Shown: positions 7,718-17,272, counted from the first letter of the stretch. The stretch: 64,000 nt of DNA from Micromonospora peucetia (GCF_900091625.1 NZ_FMIC01000002.1:806001-870000); one strand, 5' to 3'. Made by a program: numbers and translations. The notes: generated by a model not told the origin, from the sequence alone.

Positions 7718-8551
7718 TCACCAGGCCACACCGATGCCGTCCCCCGGGTACCAGTGGTTGGCGGGGGTCTCCCGGTAGGCGAGGAACCGCCGATCGGTGC
7801 GCTCGGCGTGCTCGGCGAGGACGTTGGTGGCGGTGACGTTGTCGGTGAGCAGGAGCGCGCCGGGGGCGAGCCGGCCCTCGACGGCCTCGAACTCGCGCTT
7901 CTCGTGGGCCCGGCTGTGGTCGCTGTCGTGCAGGAAGAGGTCGACCGGCCGGTCCAATGCGGCGATGGCGGCGATGGAGTCGCCGATGACCAGGTCCACC
8001 ACCTCGGACCAGGGCGCGGTGCGGGCGAGGTAGCCGGCCTCGGGGTTGATGTCCAGCGAGGTGACCCGGCCCGGATGCCCGTCTGCGGCGTTGCGCAGCA
8101 GCGCGGCGGCGAGCACGCAGGTGCCGAGCCCCTTGTCGACACCCGTCTCGACCACGTGCGTCGGCTTCGTGGCCCGCACGACGGCGTACCAGCCGATCCG
8201 GCGGGCGTAGCGGACGTGCCTGTCGGCCAGGCCCCGGCGGGCGGCGTTGGCGGTGGCGGATTCGATGTGCCGCCGCAGCACGTCGTCGGACTCGATCTCG
8301 GCGAAGTACGCGCGGACCTGCGCGACGGGCACCTCGCAGACCACGCTGACGAACCAGGCGAGGTGGTGCCGGCTCAGCGTGGTCAGCTCGTACGTGTAGT
8401 TGTGATGCTCCCGCGAGGTGACCAGCCAGCGGGCCGAGGTGCGCAGCACCTTGGCGTCGTGGCGGGCGACGCGGGCCAGGCGCTTGGGGAAGGCCGCTAC
8501 CGGGGCGAGGGGGGTGCGGGCGATGGCCCGCCGGAGCTTCGTTGCGTCCAC
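7718..8551 (-). CDS. Class I SAM-dependent methyltransferase
   Basis: The 277-residue product contains a Rossmann methyltransferase core: motif I VVETGVDKGLGTCVLAAAL, an acidic strand-2 end (VTSLDINPEAG), and DLFLHDSDHS after strand 4, which resembles TylF/Methyltransf_24-type O-methyltransferases. The N-terminal 100 residues are basic and helical. The start is uncertain: GTG 8551 is used, but an ATG at 8599 is in frame and neither has a good ribosome site. It lies next to the polysaccharide block, so a sugar or lipid-linked acceptor is possible. Confidence 0.75.
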   Translation of the reverse strand: MDATKLRRAIARTPLAPVAAFPKRLARVARHDAKVLRTSARWLVTSREHHNYTYELTTLSRHHLAWFVSVVCEVPVAQVRAYFAEIESDDVLRRHIESATANAARRGLADRHVRYARRIGWYAVVRATKPTHVVETGVDKGLGTCVLAAALLRNAADGHPGRVTSLDINPEAGYLARTAPWSEVVDLVIGDSIAAIAALDRPVDLFLHDSDHSRAHEKREFEAVEGRLAPGALLLTDNVTATNVLAEHAERTDRRFLAYRETPANHWYPGDGIGVAW

Positions 8552-8696
8552 GCAAGGGTTTCTACCAGCCAGAAGCGGGCAGGTGAAGTGGAAGTTCATC
8601 CAGCGGTTTCACTCGGGCGAAACCGCGGTGCGGATCGGAACGAGCGGTGCGTCACCGACAGCCGGACGAGGGTACACGGGCGAGCGGACGGATCAG

Positions 8697-8702
8697 TAGC
8701 AT
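8697..8702 (+). promoter_or_regulatory. -10 element for a leaderless LCP transcript
   Basis: TAGCAT lies 7 nt upstream of the ATG at 8710 and no ribosome site is present. Confidence 0.45.
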
Positions 8703-8709
8703 CGCCGCC

Positions 8710-9762
8710 ATGCCAACTCCACAATCCGCCGAGCCGGAGCCGACAACCGACAGCCCCGTGCCCCAGGAGCAGGAATCCGCCGGGAAGCCGCGCCGACGAT
8801 GGCGACGGATCGTCCTGGTGAGCCTGCTGGTGGTGGCGCTGATCGGGGTGGGCGGCGTGGTGGCCGGTGGCCTCTACCTGCGGTCGGTGGAGTCGGACAT
8901 CGAACGGGTCGACGCCTTCACGGACGTGCCGGAGGAGTCCCGCCCACAGGCCGTGACCAAGGGCGCGATGAACATCCTGATCCTGGGCAGCGACACCCGC
9001 GACCCGGAGAGCACGTCGGGTTCGCGTACCGACACGATCATCCTGGCCCACCTGCCGAAGGACCGGTCCAGCGCCCAGTTCATCTCGATCCCACGGGACA
9101 CCTGGGTCCCCGTGCCCCGGTCCCGGGACGGCAACCACGGCGGCCGGGACGCCAAGGTCAACGCGGCCTACGCGTGGGGCGGCGTGCCGCTGATGGTGCA
9201 GACCGTGGAGAAGTTCACCGGGGTCCGTGTCGACCACGTGGCGATGGTCGACTTCGCCGGGTTCAAGGAGATCATCGACGCGCTGGGCGGGGTCCAGATC
9301 ACCTCGGAGAAGAACTTCACCTCCATCCACCCGCCGTTCCGGACCTTCACCCAGGGCCCGCAGAGAATGGACGGGGAGGCCGCGCTCGACTACGCCCGCC
9401 AGCGCAAGCAGTTCGCGGACGGGGACTTCGCCCGGATCCGCCACCAGCAGCAGGTGATCAGGGCGATCCTGGACAAGGTCTCGTCGGGCGGCATCCTGAC
9501 CAGCCCGGGGAAGCTGAACTCCTTCCTCCAGGCCACCTCGGACTCCGTCTCGGTGGACAAGAGCCTGTCCCTGTTGGACATGGGCACCGAGCTGCGCGGC
9601 CTGCGCAGCGGGAACCTCTCCTTCCTGACCAGCCCGACGAAGGGCACCGGGCGGGTCGGCACCGAGAGCGTCGTCTTCGCCGACGCCGGCCGGGTGAAGT
9701 CGTTCTACGACTCCGTCCGCCGGGACGCGGTCGACGAGATCATCAGCGGGGGCAAGAGGTAG
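8710..9762 (+). CDS. LytR-CpsA-Psr (LCP) family cell-wall polymer ligase
   Basis: The 350-residue protein has a proline/glutamate-rich cytoplasmic N-terminus, a basic stretch, one membrane segment near residues 37-59 and an extracytoplasmic LCP domain. Diagnostic motifs are ILGSDTRD, SRTDTIIL and SIPRDTWVPVP, with the phosphate-binding arginines, and later LDYARQRKQFADGDFARIRHQQ-type sequence. LCP enzymes transfer polyprenyl-linked glycopolymers to peptidoglycan. It opens the polysaccharide block and faces the sugar transferase across a strong hairpin. Confidence 0.93.
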   Translation: MPTPQSAEPEPTTDSPVPQEQESAGKPRRRWRRIVLVSLLVVALIGVGGVVAGGLYLRSVESDIERVDAFTDVPEESRPQAVTKGAMNILILGSDTRDPESTSGSRTDTIILAHLPKDRSSAQFISIPRDTWVPVPRSRDGNHGGRDAKVNAAYAWGGVPLMVQTVEKFTGVRVDHVAMVDFAGFKEIIDALGGVQITSEKNFTSIHPPFRTFTQGPQRMDGEAALDYARQRKQFADGDFARIRHQQQVIRAILDKVSSGGILTSPGKLNSFLQATSDSVSVDKSLSLLDMGTELRGLRSGNLSFLTSPTKGTGRVGTESVVFADAGRVKSFYDSVRRDAVDEIISGGKR

Positions 9763-9765
9763 CGC

Positions 9766-9799
9766 GGGCACCGGACGGGCTGCCGCCCGTCCGGTGCCC
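9766..9799. terminator. Bidirectional terminator hairpin
   Basis: A perfect 15-bp stem (GGGCACCGGACGGGC with its complement) has a 4-nt TGCC loop. It sits between the convergent LCP and sugar-transferase genes and has no U tract, as is common in actinobacteria. Confidence 0.85.
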
Positions 9800-9807
9800 G
9801 TCCCGGG

Positions 9808-11367
9808 TCAGTAGGCGCCGCGCCGCGCGAGCACCACGCTGGCCGTCTTCCACAGGATGCCGAGGTCGTAGACGAGCGACCAGTTGTCGACGTAGTGCAG
9901 GTCGAGCCGGACCGCGTCCTCCCAGGTCAGGTCGGAGCGTCCGGAGATCTGCCAGAGCCCGGTGATGCCGGGCCGGACGAGCAGCCGCCGCCGGACGTCG
10001 CCGCGGTAGTCGTCGTCCTCGGTGGGTAGCGGGCGCGGGCCGACCAGCGACATCTGCCCGGTCAGCACGTTGACCAGCTGGGGCAGCTCGTCCAGCGAAA
10101 GCCCGCGCAGGTGCCGGCCGATGGGCGTGACGCGGGGATCGTCCTTGATCTTGAAGAGCAGCCCGTCGCTCTCGTTCCGGTCGCGCAACGCCTCCAGCCG
10201 CTGTTCGGCGTCGGTGTACATGGTGCGGAACTTCCAGACCTTGAAGGCCCGCCCCTCGTGGCCGATCCGGGTCTGCCGGAACAGCACCGGCCCACGGTCG
10301 GTCAGCTTGATGGCCAGTGCGATACCGGCCAGCAACGGGCTCAGCAGCACCAGCCCGGTCAACGCCACGGCCCGGTCGAGCATGCTCTTGACCAGCAGCG
10401 AGAGGCCGGAGATGGTCGGCTCCTCGACGTTGAGCAAGGGCAGGCCCTCGATCGGACGGACGTGGATGCGCGGGCCGGTGACGTCGGTGACCTGCGGCAC
10501 CACGACGAGATCGAGCCCCGTCCCCTCCAGCTGCCAGGCCAACTTGCGCAGCTCGTACGACTCGAGGCTGGCCGGACCACAGACGGCGATGGTGTCCGCG
10601 CCGAGTTGATGGACCAGCGGCACCAGGTCCCAGCCGACGTAGACCGGCACCGGCGCCGTGACCCGCTCCCCCGGCCGCGGATGGTGCGGCAGGTGGATGG
10701 CGATCGGGCGCAGCCCGGCACCCGGGTTGCGGGTCACCACCTCGTGCACGGCCAACGCGTCGGAGAGCCGCCCGACCAGCAGCACCCGCTGTGACGCCCG
10801 CTGGCTGACCCGGCGGATCCGTCGCAGCACGATCCGGGCCCCCGCACGGGACACCAGGGCGTAGAACAGCAGGCAGAGGATGATCGCGGCGACCGTCGCC
10901 CGGGACAGGTCCTTCTTGAAGCCGAGCGCCAGGAACGACACGGTGGCGGCCATCGCGACGTTGGCCCGCACCACCCGCTTGAGCTCCTCGGTGCCGCGCC
11001 CGAGTGCCCGCCGGTCGTACGCGCCGGCGGCGGCGAGGATCGCCATCCACATCAGCGGCACGCCGACGTTGGCCACCAGGGCGAACGCGCTGATCGTGCT
11101 GCCGAGCACCCGCTGGTCCCAGAAACCGGCGTCGGCCTCGTCGAGCAGGGTCACCACGGTCCGGCTCGCCGCCAGGGCGGCCACGAAGTCGATCAGGATG
11201 AGGCAGGCCACGTACCGCCGGCGCCACCTGACCCGCGGGGCGACCGGTCGGGCGAAGACCGACCGCGGCATACCGTTGGAGGGGGGTGTTATCACCCCGA
11301 GATCGGGATCGAACCTCGGTGCCTGCGGCGGCGCCACAGTCGATAGGAACTGAGTCTGCCCGGACAC
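9808..11367 (-). CDS. Polyprenyl-phosphate sugar-1-phosphate transferase
   Basis: The 519-residue protein has four N-terminal membrane segments, a central CoA-binding-like/Rossmann region, a fifth membrane segment near residue 335, and the C-terminal bacterial sugar transferase domain (KVWKFRTM, DELPQL, MSLVGPRPLP, RPGITGLWQISGR). It starts repeat-unit synthesis by loading a sugar phosphate onto undecaprenyl phosphate. GTG 11367 is chosen because a purine-rich GGAAAGG lies just upstream and because the longer option at 11412 falls inside the -10 element. Confidence 0.92.
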   Translation of the reverse strand: MSGQTQFLSTVAPPQAPRFDPDLGVITPPSNGMPRSVFARPVAPRVRWRRRYVACLILIDFVAALAASRTVVTLLDEADAGFWDQRVLGSTISAFALVANVGVPLMWMAILAAAGAYDRRALGRGTEELKRVVRANVAMAATVSFLALGFKKDLSRATVAAIILCLLFYALVSRAGARIVLRRIRRVSQRASQRVLLVGRLSDALAVHEVVTRNPGAGLRPIAIHLPHHPRPGERVTAPVPVYVGWDLVPLVHQLGADTIAVCGPASLESYELRKLAWQLEGTGLDLVVVPQVTDVTGPRIHVRPIEGLPLLNVEEPTISGLSLLVKSMLDRAVALTGLVLLSPLLAGIALAIKLTDRGPVLFRQTRIGHEGRAFKVWKFRTMYTDAEQRLEALRDRNESDGLLFKIKDDPRVTPIGRHLRGLSLDELPQLVNVLTGQMSLVGPRPLPTEDDDYRGDVRRRLLVRPGITGLWQISGRSDLTWEDAVRLDLHYVDNWSLVYDLGILWKTASVVLARRGAY

Positions 11368-11410
11368 GACCTTCCTTTCCACATCGCCCCGTCGGGAGAT
11401 CGCGACGTGC

Positions 11411-11439
11411 ACCCTATGCCTCGCACGGTGTCCTGCCTA
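11411..11439 (-). promoter_or_regulatory. Promoter of the sugar-transferase gene
   Basis: On the minus strand TAGGCA (11434-11439) is separated by 17 nt from TAGGGT (11411-11416). The start would be near 11404, giving a leader of roughly 37 nt that contains the GGAAAGG ribosome site. Confidence 0.5.
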
Positions 11440-11468
11440 GTGCCGGTCCGGTCCTCGGACCGACCGGA

Positions 11469-12668
11469 TCAGCTCGGGGTGGGTGTGACCCGGGTACGTA
11501 GCTCGTGCAGCAGCGCGTCGCGGGCCGGTTTGGGTTTCATGTCGCTGTCATAGAGGCAGGCGGCGCCGTAACCCGGGTAGTGCGAGGTGATCCAGCTGCT
11601 GGCGTCGGTGAAGCCCCACACCGTGAAGGACTCGCAGGTCGGTACGGCGAGGCAGGCCCTGAGCATGTGCTGGTAGAGCAACGCCTGGTCGAGCAGCTTC
11701 TCCGTGCTGACGGGCAACGCGATCCGCACGTCCAGCTCGGTGATTGCCACCGACACGCCCAGCGCGGCGAAGCGGCGCAGGTTGCCCGTCGCGTCGTTCG
11801 GTGCGGTGCCCGCGCGCAGGTGGGCCTGGAAGCCGACACCGTGCACCGGGACACCCTGCGCCCGCAGCTCACGGACCAGCTTGAACAGCCCGTCGGCCTT
11901 TCGGGAACGGCCCTCGACGCCGTAGTCGTTGATGAACAGCCGGGCGTCGGGATCGGCCTCGTGCGCCCACCGGAACGCGTCGGCGATGTACGTGGGCCCG
12001 AGCCCGCGCAGCCAGATCGAGTCGCGCAGCTTGCCGTCCTCGGCCAGGACCTCGTTGACCACGTCCCAGGCCCAGATCTTGCCCCGGTAACGGGTGACCG
12101 TGGTCTGCACGTGCTCCCTCAGCACCGACCGCAGCCGTTCCCGGGACCAGGACTCGGACACCCAGGACGGCACGCTGCTGTGCCAGACCAGCGTGTGCCC
12201 GTACACCGCCTGCCCGTTGGCCCGCGCCAGCTCGATCAACTCGTCGCTGGCGGTCCAGTCGTACCTGCCCGGCTCCGGCTGGAGGATCGGCCACTTCAAG
12301 GCGTTCTCGGGGGTGACCGCGTTGAAGTCCGAGGTGAGGGTGTCGCGGTACCGGGCGTCGGCGGCGTACAGCCGGCCGTCCACGGCCGCTCCGATCCGCA
12401 CGTTGGCCGGCATCAGGTTGCGCAGGGTGGGTGCGGCGGGGGCCTGCCCGGAGGCGGCGACACCGGGTTCGGCCTGCCCCACACCACGTTCCCCGCTCAC
12501 GTATGCTGCGCAGGCGGCGAGGACGACCGCCACGACCGACAGCAGTAGCGTTCCCACCCGCACGGCTCGGCGACCCGGCCGCCCGGCCACTGCCGACGGT
12601 CGGATGACCTGTCCGCCGGGTGTGCGGGCGGCGGTGCCGACGGCACCGGCGTGGACCTCTTCGGTCAT
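11469..12668 (-). CDS. GH10 endo-1,4-beta-xylanase, membrane-anchored or lipoprotein
   Basis: The 399-residue protein has a 35-residue cytoplasmic-like N-terminus, a hydrophobic segment (about 37-55) ending LAAC that could be a lipobox, then a single GH10 domain (about 85-395). The acid/base is E206 in WDVVNEV and the nucleophile is E311 in ITELDVR; the substrate-binding TPENALKW and HTLVWHS motifs are intact. It hydrolyses beta-1,4-xylan or a similar backbone outside the membrane. It has no carbohydrate-binding module. It lies inside a polysaccharide-synthesis block, divergent from the flippase, so a role in trimming the strain's own polymer should be considered. Confidence 0.92.
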   Translation of the reverse strand: MTEEVHAGAVGTAARTPGGQVIRPSAVAGRPGRRAVRVGTLLLSVVAVVLAACAAYVSGERGVGQAEPGVAASGQAPAAPTLRNLMPANVRIGAAVDGRLYAADARYRDTLTSDFNAVTPENALKWPILQPEPGRYDWTASDELIELARANGQAVYGHTLVWHSSVPSWVSESWSRERLRSVLREHVQTTVTRYRGKIWAWDVVNEVLAEDGKLRDSIWLRGLGPTYIADAFRWAHEADPDARLFINDYGVEGRSRKADGLFKLVRELRAQGVPVHGVGFQAHLRAGTAPNDATGNLRRFAALGVSVAITELDVRIALPVSTEKLLDQALLYQHMLRACLAVPTCESFTVWGFTDASSWITSHYPGYGAACLYDSDMKPKPARDALLHELRTRVTPTPS

Positions 12669-12716
12669 TACCACCCCAGACGAAAGTAGCGACGCCAGCG
12701 TGACGAGGTCCAACTG

Positions 12717-14249
12717 ATGCGCCTCAAGGATCCTACGGCGTCCGGCGACGGGGCCCCACCCACGCCGGCGCCGCCGGCACTTCCGACCACGGGGCCGGCA
12801 CGAGGCGGCACATCCGTCGCCCGGGCCGGCGCGCTGTCGATGCTCGCGCTGGTGGCGGTCGGCGGCACCCGGCTCGTACACGGATCGCTCACCAGCCACG
12901 ACACCGACCGCGCCACCTACGGCCTGGTCGGCATCATGCTGGCGGCGAGCATGGTCGCCAGCCTGCTGCTGCCCGGCGGCGTGTCCAGCGGCCTCGCCAA
13001 GTTCGTCGCCTTCCACCGGGGAGCCGGCGACCCGGCGGGAGCCTGGGCGGTGCACCGGTTCCTGTCCCGACTGGGTCTGGTGGCGGCGCTCGTACTCGGC
13101 GTCGGCACCGCGCTGCTGGTGCGGTGGGTGTACGGCCTCGGACCGCTGGACACCGCGTCGCTCGCGCTGCTCACCACGACCTACTCGCTGTACACGACGG
13201 ACAAGTCGGCGATGTACGGGCACGGCCTGGTCCCGCAGTACGCCCGGATCGAACTCGGCACGTCGCTGCTGGCCGTCATTGCCACGATCGCCGTCATCGT
13301 CACCGGCGAGACCGGCTACCTGCTCCCGCTCTGCCTGGGCTACGGGCTCTTCGTGCTGCTGAGCCGGCGGCAGCTGTGGCTGCGTCGACGAGCGGAGGGG
13401 GCACCCGCCGCAGGGCGGTTCCACCGCCGCGAAGTGGTCACGTTCGTCGTGCTCGGCAGCATCGGCACGCTGGCCAGCGCCGGGTTCCTCCAGGGAACCC
13501 AACTGCTCGCCGGCCAGTTCGCCGATCCGGCCGAGGTGGCATACCTGGTCGCCGCGGTGGCGCTGATCGCACCGTTGTACTTCCTGCCCCGGGCCCTGGC
13601 CCTCGCGCTCTTCCCCGCCATGGCGGGCGCGCACGGCGCGGGCGACGCCGGGGCCGTACGCCGGCAGGTGGACGGCGCCACCCGCGCCCTGGCCGTGACG
13701 ATGACCCCGGTGTTCCTGCTGGCTCTGCTGGTCGCACCGATCGTCCTCGTGCTCTTCGGCGGCGGCGCGTACGCCGACGGGGCACCGGTGCTCCGCCTCA
13801 TGCTGTGCGCCTCGTTCTTCGGCATCCTCCAGGTGCCGTCGGTGAACGCCCTCGCCAGCGGCTCCCCCGCGCAGGCCCGGATACCGGTCGTCTCCGCGGT
13901 GCTGGGCTGCCTGGTCGGTCTCATCCTGGTGTGGCTGACGGCCCGGCCGATGGGGGCGGCCGGGGTGGCTCTCGGCTATCTGGTCGGCACGGCGGTCACC
14001 GCCACGATCCCGGTCGTCGTGGCCGGGCGGATCCACCGGCTGACCTGGACGCCTGCCCTTCTGCGCTGCGTCGCGCTGCTCGCCCTCGGCGCGCTGGTGG
14101 CCCAGCTCGAAGTCATGCGGGGCTGGTCGTGGGCCGCCGGCGCGCTCGGCGCGGGTGTACTGTGCGTCGCTGTCGTGGTGCTGTACAACGATCTCCGCCG
14201 GATGCTCACGCTCGTCCGGGCCCGCTCCGGGCCGCCTCCGGTCCGGTAG
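12717..14249 (+). CDS. Polysaccharide flippase (MOP/Wzx-like)
   Basis: The 510-residue product has a proline/alanine-rich cytoplasmic N-terminus of about 35 residues and then 12-14 membrane segments with the paired-half layout of MOP-superfamily flippases (lipid-linked oligosaccharide translocation). It is the first gene of a plus-strand run with the GT4 gene 37 nt downstream. The ATG at 12717 has a GAGG sequence about 9 nt upstream. The 48-nt gap to the divergent xylanase gene must hold both promoters. Confidence 0.85.
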   Translation: MRLKDPTASGDGAPPTPAPPALPTTGPARGGTSVARAGALSMLALVAVGGTRLVHGSLTSHDTDRATYGLVGIMLAASMVASLLLPGGVSSGLAKFVAFHRGAGDPAGAWAVHRFLSRLGLVAALVLGVGTALLVRWVYGLGPLDTASLALLTTTYSLYTTDKSAMYGHGLVPQYARIELGTSLLAVIATIAVIVTGETGYLLPLCLGYGLFVLLSRRQLWLRRRAEGAPAAGRFHRREVVTFVVLGSIGTLASAGFLQGTQLLAGQFADPAEVAYLVAAVALIAPLYFLPRALALALFPAMAGAHGAGDAGAVRRQVDGATRALAVTMTPVFLLALLVAPIVLVLFGGGAYADGAPVLRLMLCASFFGILQVPSVNALASGSPAQARIPVVSAVLGCLVGLILVWLTARPMGAAGVALGYLVGTAVTATIPVVVAGRIHRLTWTPALLRCVALLALGALVAQLEVMRGWSWAAGALGAGVLCVAVVVLYNDLRRMLTLVRARSGPPPVR

Positions 14250-14286
14250 ACCGGATGGGGCGATCAGCGTGTCACGAAAGGAAGCC

Positions 14287-15306
14287 GTGAAGGCAACGCC
14301 TGAACCAGGGCTGGCGGCTGGCCGCCTACGGATCCTGGCCGTCACCAACCTCTGGCCCGAGAACGGCAGCTACCGGGGGATCTTCGTGCAGCGCCAGGTG
14401 TCGGCGTTGCGGGCCCGCGGCCACCACGTGGACGTCGAGGTCGTCGCCCAGTCCCGGGGCAAACTGGACTACTTCGCCGCGGCCCCCCGCATCCGGCGAC
14501 GGGTCCGTTCAGGCAGCTACGACGTCGTGCACGTGCACTACGGCATGACCGCACCCGCCGCCCGGTTCGCGGGTCATCCGGTCCGGGTGCTGTCGCTGTA
14601 CGGCAGTGACGTCAACGCCCCGCGCCAGCGGCTGATGACCCGGTTGGGCTGGGGCGGCACCCGGGCACGGATCTACGTCTCGCAGCGGCTCGCCGCTACG
14701 GCCGGGGACGACGCCGGTCACGTGGTCGCGAACGGCGTGGACTTCCGGCTGTTCCGCCCCGGTGACCGGCTCGCCGCCCGCCAGGCACTCGGCATCCCGC
14801 CCACGGCCAGGGTGGTCCTGTTCGGCGCCGATCCGGCTCGACCGGTGAAGGGGTACGACGTGTTCCGCGACGTGCTGGCCGAGCTGTCACGGCGGGATCC
14901 CTCGGTGCGGGAACTCGTCCTGTCGGCGCCCGGGCAGCCGGAGGCCGACCTGGTACGCAAGTACGACGCCGCGGACGTGCTGCTGTTCACCTCCCGGCCG
15001 GGCAGTGAGGGCTCACCCACCGTGGTGAAGGAGGCCACGGCGATGGGGCTGCCCGTCGTGTCCGTCGACGTCGGTGACGTCACGGAGATCCTCGACGGCG
15101 TACGACCGGGCGCGGTCGTCCGGTTCCCACCGGGCCCGGTCGACGGCACCGCCCGGGCCGACCTGGTGCGCGAACTCGCCGACCGGGTGGGCGAGGTGCT
15201 GGCCGTCGGCCAGCGGGCCGACGGCCGGGAGAAGAGTGGCTGGCTCGACGAGCACCTCGTGGCCGACCGCGTCGCGGAGATCTACCGATCGGTCCTGAGG
15301 CCGTGA
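14287..15306 (+). CDS. GT4-family glycosyltransferase
   Basis: The 339-residue protein has the GT-B layout. The N-terminal domain begins LRILAVTNLWPENGSYRGIF and the C-terminal domain carries FGADPARPVKGYD and the donor-binding E-x7-E stretch EGSPTVVKEATAMGLPVV. It is a retaining cytoplasmic transferase for the lipid-linked repeat unit. GTG 14287 is used because AAAGGA precedes it by about 5 nt; a GTG at 14269 is in frame. Its stop overlaps the next gene by 4 nt. Confidence 0.9.
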   Translation: MKATPEPGLAAGRLRILAVTNLWPENGSYRGIFVQRQVSALRARGHHVDVEVVAQSRGKLDYFAAAPRIRRRVRSGSYDVVHVHYGMTAPAARFAGHPVRVLSLYGSDVNAPRQRLMTRLGWGGTRARIYVSQRLAATAGDDAGHVVANGVDFRLFRPGDRLAARQALGIPPTARVVLFGADPARPVKGYDVFRDVLAELSRRDPSVRELVLSAPGQPEADLVRKYDAADVLLFTSRPGSEGSPTVVKEATAMGLPVVSVDVGDVTEILDGVRPGAVVRFPPGPVDGTARADLVRELADRVGEVLAVGQRADGREKSGWLDEHLVADRVAEIYRSVLRP

Positions 15307-16259
15307 CGACCACCCTGGTCACCGGATCGCACGGCTGGGTCGGCAGCCACCTGCGGCGCCTGTTGAGGTCGCACGGTCAGCAGGTGATCGGGGTGGGTCG
15401 ACGGCCCCGTACGGCGTCCGACGGCGAGCGGTACCTGCCGGTCGACCTCCGGGACGCCCGGGCGACCTCGGCCCTGGTCGACGCCGTCCGGCCCGAGACC
15501 GTGTTCCACCTGGCCGCCACCCTGCCGCAGCGCGGACCGGAGGTCGACGACCTCGTCGCGGACACCGTCCAGACCACGTACAACCTGTGTCAGGCGTTGC
15601 GGGCACATGCCGGGTCCGGGCCCACCCGGCTGGTCCTGGTCGGCTCGTCGGCGCAGTACGGCGCCGTGCCGCCGGAGCAGAACCCGATCACCGAACAGAC
15701 CCTGCCCCGGCCGTTCGGGGCCTACGGCCACGCGAAGGCGGCGGCGGAGTCGCTGGCGTTGGCCATGGCGGCCGACGGCCGGATCCGGGTGACGGCGACG
15801 CGCCCGTTCAACCACATCGGTCCGGGCGCGGACGCCAGCACCGTGGCGGGTGCCCTGGCCGTGCGGGTGGCCGACGTGCTCGCCGGCCGCCGGGACCGGC
15901 TGCGGGTGGCCGACCTGGACGCGGTGCGCGACTTCACCGACGTCCGGGATGTCGCCCGGGCGTACGTGGAACTGGCGCGGGCCGACGCGGCCAGCGGTAT
16001 CTACAATGTCTGCTCGGGATCCGGCGTGACGGTGCGGACGATCCTCGAAACCCTGCTCGACCTGGCCGGGCTCGACAGTTCCACGGTCGAGGTGGTCGAC
16101 GGCGAAAGCGGCGTCAGGCGCCAGGTGGGCTCTGCCGCCAGGCTGGCCGCCGAGGTCGGCTGGAAGGCGGAGATCCCCCTACGGGACAGCCTCCGCGCCC
16201 TGTTGGCCGGGCTGACGGACGGCCAGCGACCGCACACTGACGAGAAAGGCGCGGCATGA
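15303..16259 (+). CDS. NAD(P)-dependent sugar-nucleotide reductase/epimerase (extended SDR)
   Basis: The 318-residue protein is an extended SDR with nucleotide-binding GSHGWVGSH at residues 8-16, a VGSSAQYG Ser segment and the active-site YGHAK. The closest resemblance I see is to GDP-4-keto-6-deoxy-mannose reductases. It would act on the keto sugar made by the dehydratase encoded next. GTG 15303 overlaps the GT4 stop (GTGA) and its end overlaps the dehydratase start. Confidence 0.8.
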   Translation: MTTTLVTGSHGWVGSHLRRLLRSHGQQVIGVGRRPRTASDGERYLPVDLRDARATSALVDAVRPETVFHLAATLPQRGPEVDDLVADTVQTTYNLCQALRAHAGSGPTRLVLVGSSAQYGAVPPEQNPITEQTLPRPFGAYGHAKAAAESLALAMAADGRIRVTATRPFNHIGPGADASTVAGALAVRVADVLAGRRDRLRVADLDAVRDFTDVRDVARAYVELARADAASGIYNVCSGSGVTVRTILETLLDLAGLDSSTVEVVDGESGVRRQVGSAARLAAEVGWKAEIPLRDSLRALLAGLTDGQRPHTDEKGAA

Positions 16260-17272
16260 CGGGGTTGACGACACACGAGGACTGGGCGGGGCGTCGGGTC
16301 CTCGTCACGGGAGCGGGCGGGTTCATCGGCTCCCACCTCACCGAGCGGCTGGTACGCGCCGGCGCCGAGGTCCGCGCGATGGTCCGCTACACCGGCCGCT
16401 CCGACCTCGGCATGCTCGCCGACGCCGACCCGGAGGTACGCCGGGCGATCGAGATCGTGCACTCGGACGTCACCGACCCGTTCGCGGTGCGTCGAAGCGT
16501 CGACGGGTGCGACACGGTCTTCCACCTGGCCGCCCTGATCGCCATCCCGTACAGCTACGTCGCTCCGGCGTCCTACGTGGCGACGAACGTCACCGGCACC
16601 CTGAACGTGCTGGAGGCGGCACGTGACCTGGGCGTCCGGCGGGTGGTGCACACCTCCACCTCGGAGACCTACGGCACGGCCCGCTACACGCCCATCGACG
16701 AGCAGCACCCGCTCCAGCCGCAGTCGCCGTACTCGGCGTCGAAGATGGGTGCGGACGCGATGGCCGAGTCGTTCCACCGCTCGTTCGGCCTGCCGGTCGC
16801 CATCATCCGCCCGTTCAACACCTACGGGCCGCGGCAGAGCGCCCGCGCCGTCATCCCGACCATCGCCGCGCAGGTGGTGGCGGGGCGGGACAGGATCGCA
16901 CTCGGCGACCTCCGGCCGATCCGGGACCTGACCCACGTCGCGGACACGGTGGCCGGGTTCCTGGCCGTCGGCTCCGCCGACGCCTGCGTCGGGCAGGTGA
17001 CGAACGTCGGTAACGGGCGCGGAATCGCCATCGGCGACCTCGCCCGGCTCATCGCCGAGGTCGCCGGCCGGCCCGACGTCGACATCGTCGAGGACGCCCA
17101 GCGCCTCCGGCCGCCGGAGAGCGAGGTGTTCGAGCTGGTCGCCGCTACCGACCGGGCCCGGGAGCGGTGCGGGTGGCGGCCCACGGTGTCCCTGCGCGAC
17201 GGCCTGGCCGACTCCGTCGGGTACGTCCGTTCGCACCTCGACCGCTTCGACGTGGACCGGTACGCGGTATGA
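16256..17272 (+). CDS. Nucleotide-sugar 4,6-dehydratase (LegB-like SDR)
   Basis: The 338-residue protein has the glycine motif GAGGFIGSH, the segment FHLAALIAIPYSYVAPASYV that is characteristic of LegB-type dehydratases, a Thr-Ser active-site strand (HTSTSETYG) and YSASK. LegB enzymes convert a nucleotide-GlcNAc to the 4-keto-6-deoxy form. No other legionaminate genes are present, so the end product differs or is completed elsewhere. It overlaps its neighbours on both sides by 4 nt. Confidence 0.85.
   Translation: MTGLTTHEDWAGRRVLVTGAGGFIGSHLTERLVRAGAEVRAMVRYTGRSDLGMLADADPEVRRAIEIVHSDVTDPFAVRRSVDGCDTVFHLAALIAIPYSYVAPASYVATNVTGTLNVLEAARDLGVRRVVHTSTSETYGTARYTPIDEQHPLQPQSPYSASKMGADAMAESFHRSFGLPVAIIRPFNTYGPRQSARAVIPTIAAQVVAGRDRIALGDLRPIRDLTHVADTVAGFLAVGSADACVGQVTNVGNGRGIAIGDLARLIAEVAGRPDVDIVEDAQRLRPPESEVFELVAATDRARERCGWRPTVSLRDGLADSVGYVRSHLDRFDVDRYAV

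Noticed and set aside
11368..11412. A longer sugar-transferase start at 11412
   Set aside because: It overlaps the -10 element at 11411-11416, and the GGAAAGG site serves GTG 11367 instead.
12669..14348. A 959-residue minus-strand reading frame extending the xylanase upstream
   Set aside because: It is antisense to the flippase, low-complexity in composition, and GH10 features all lie after the ATG at 12668.
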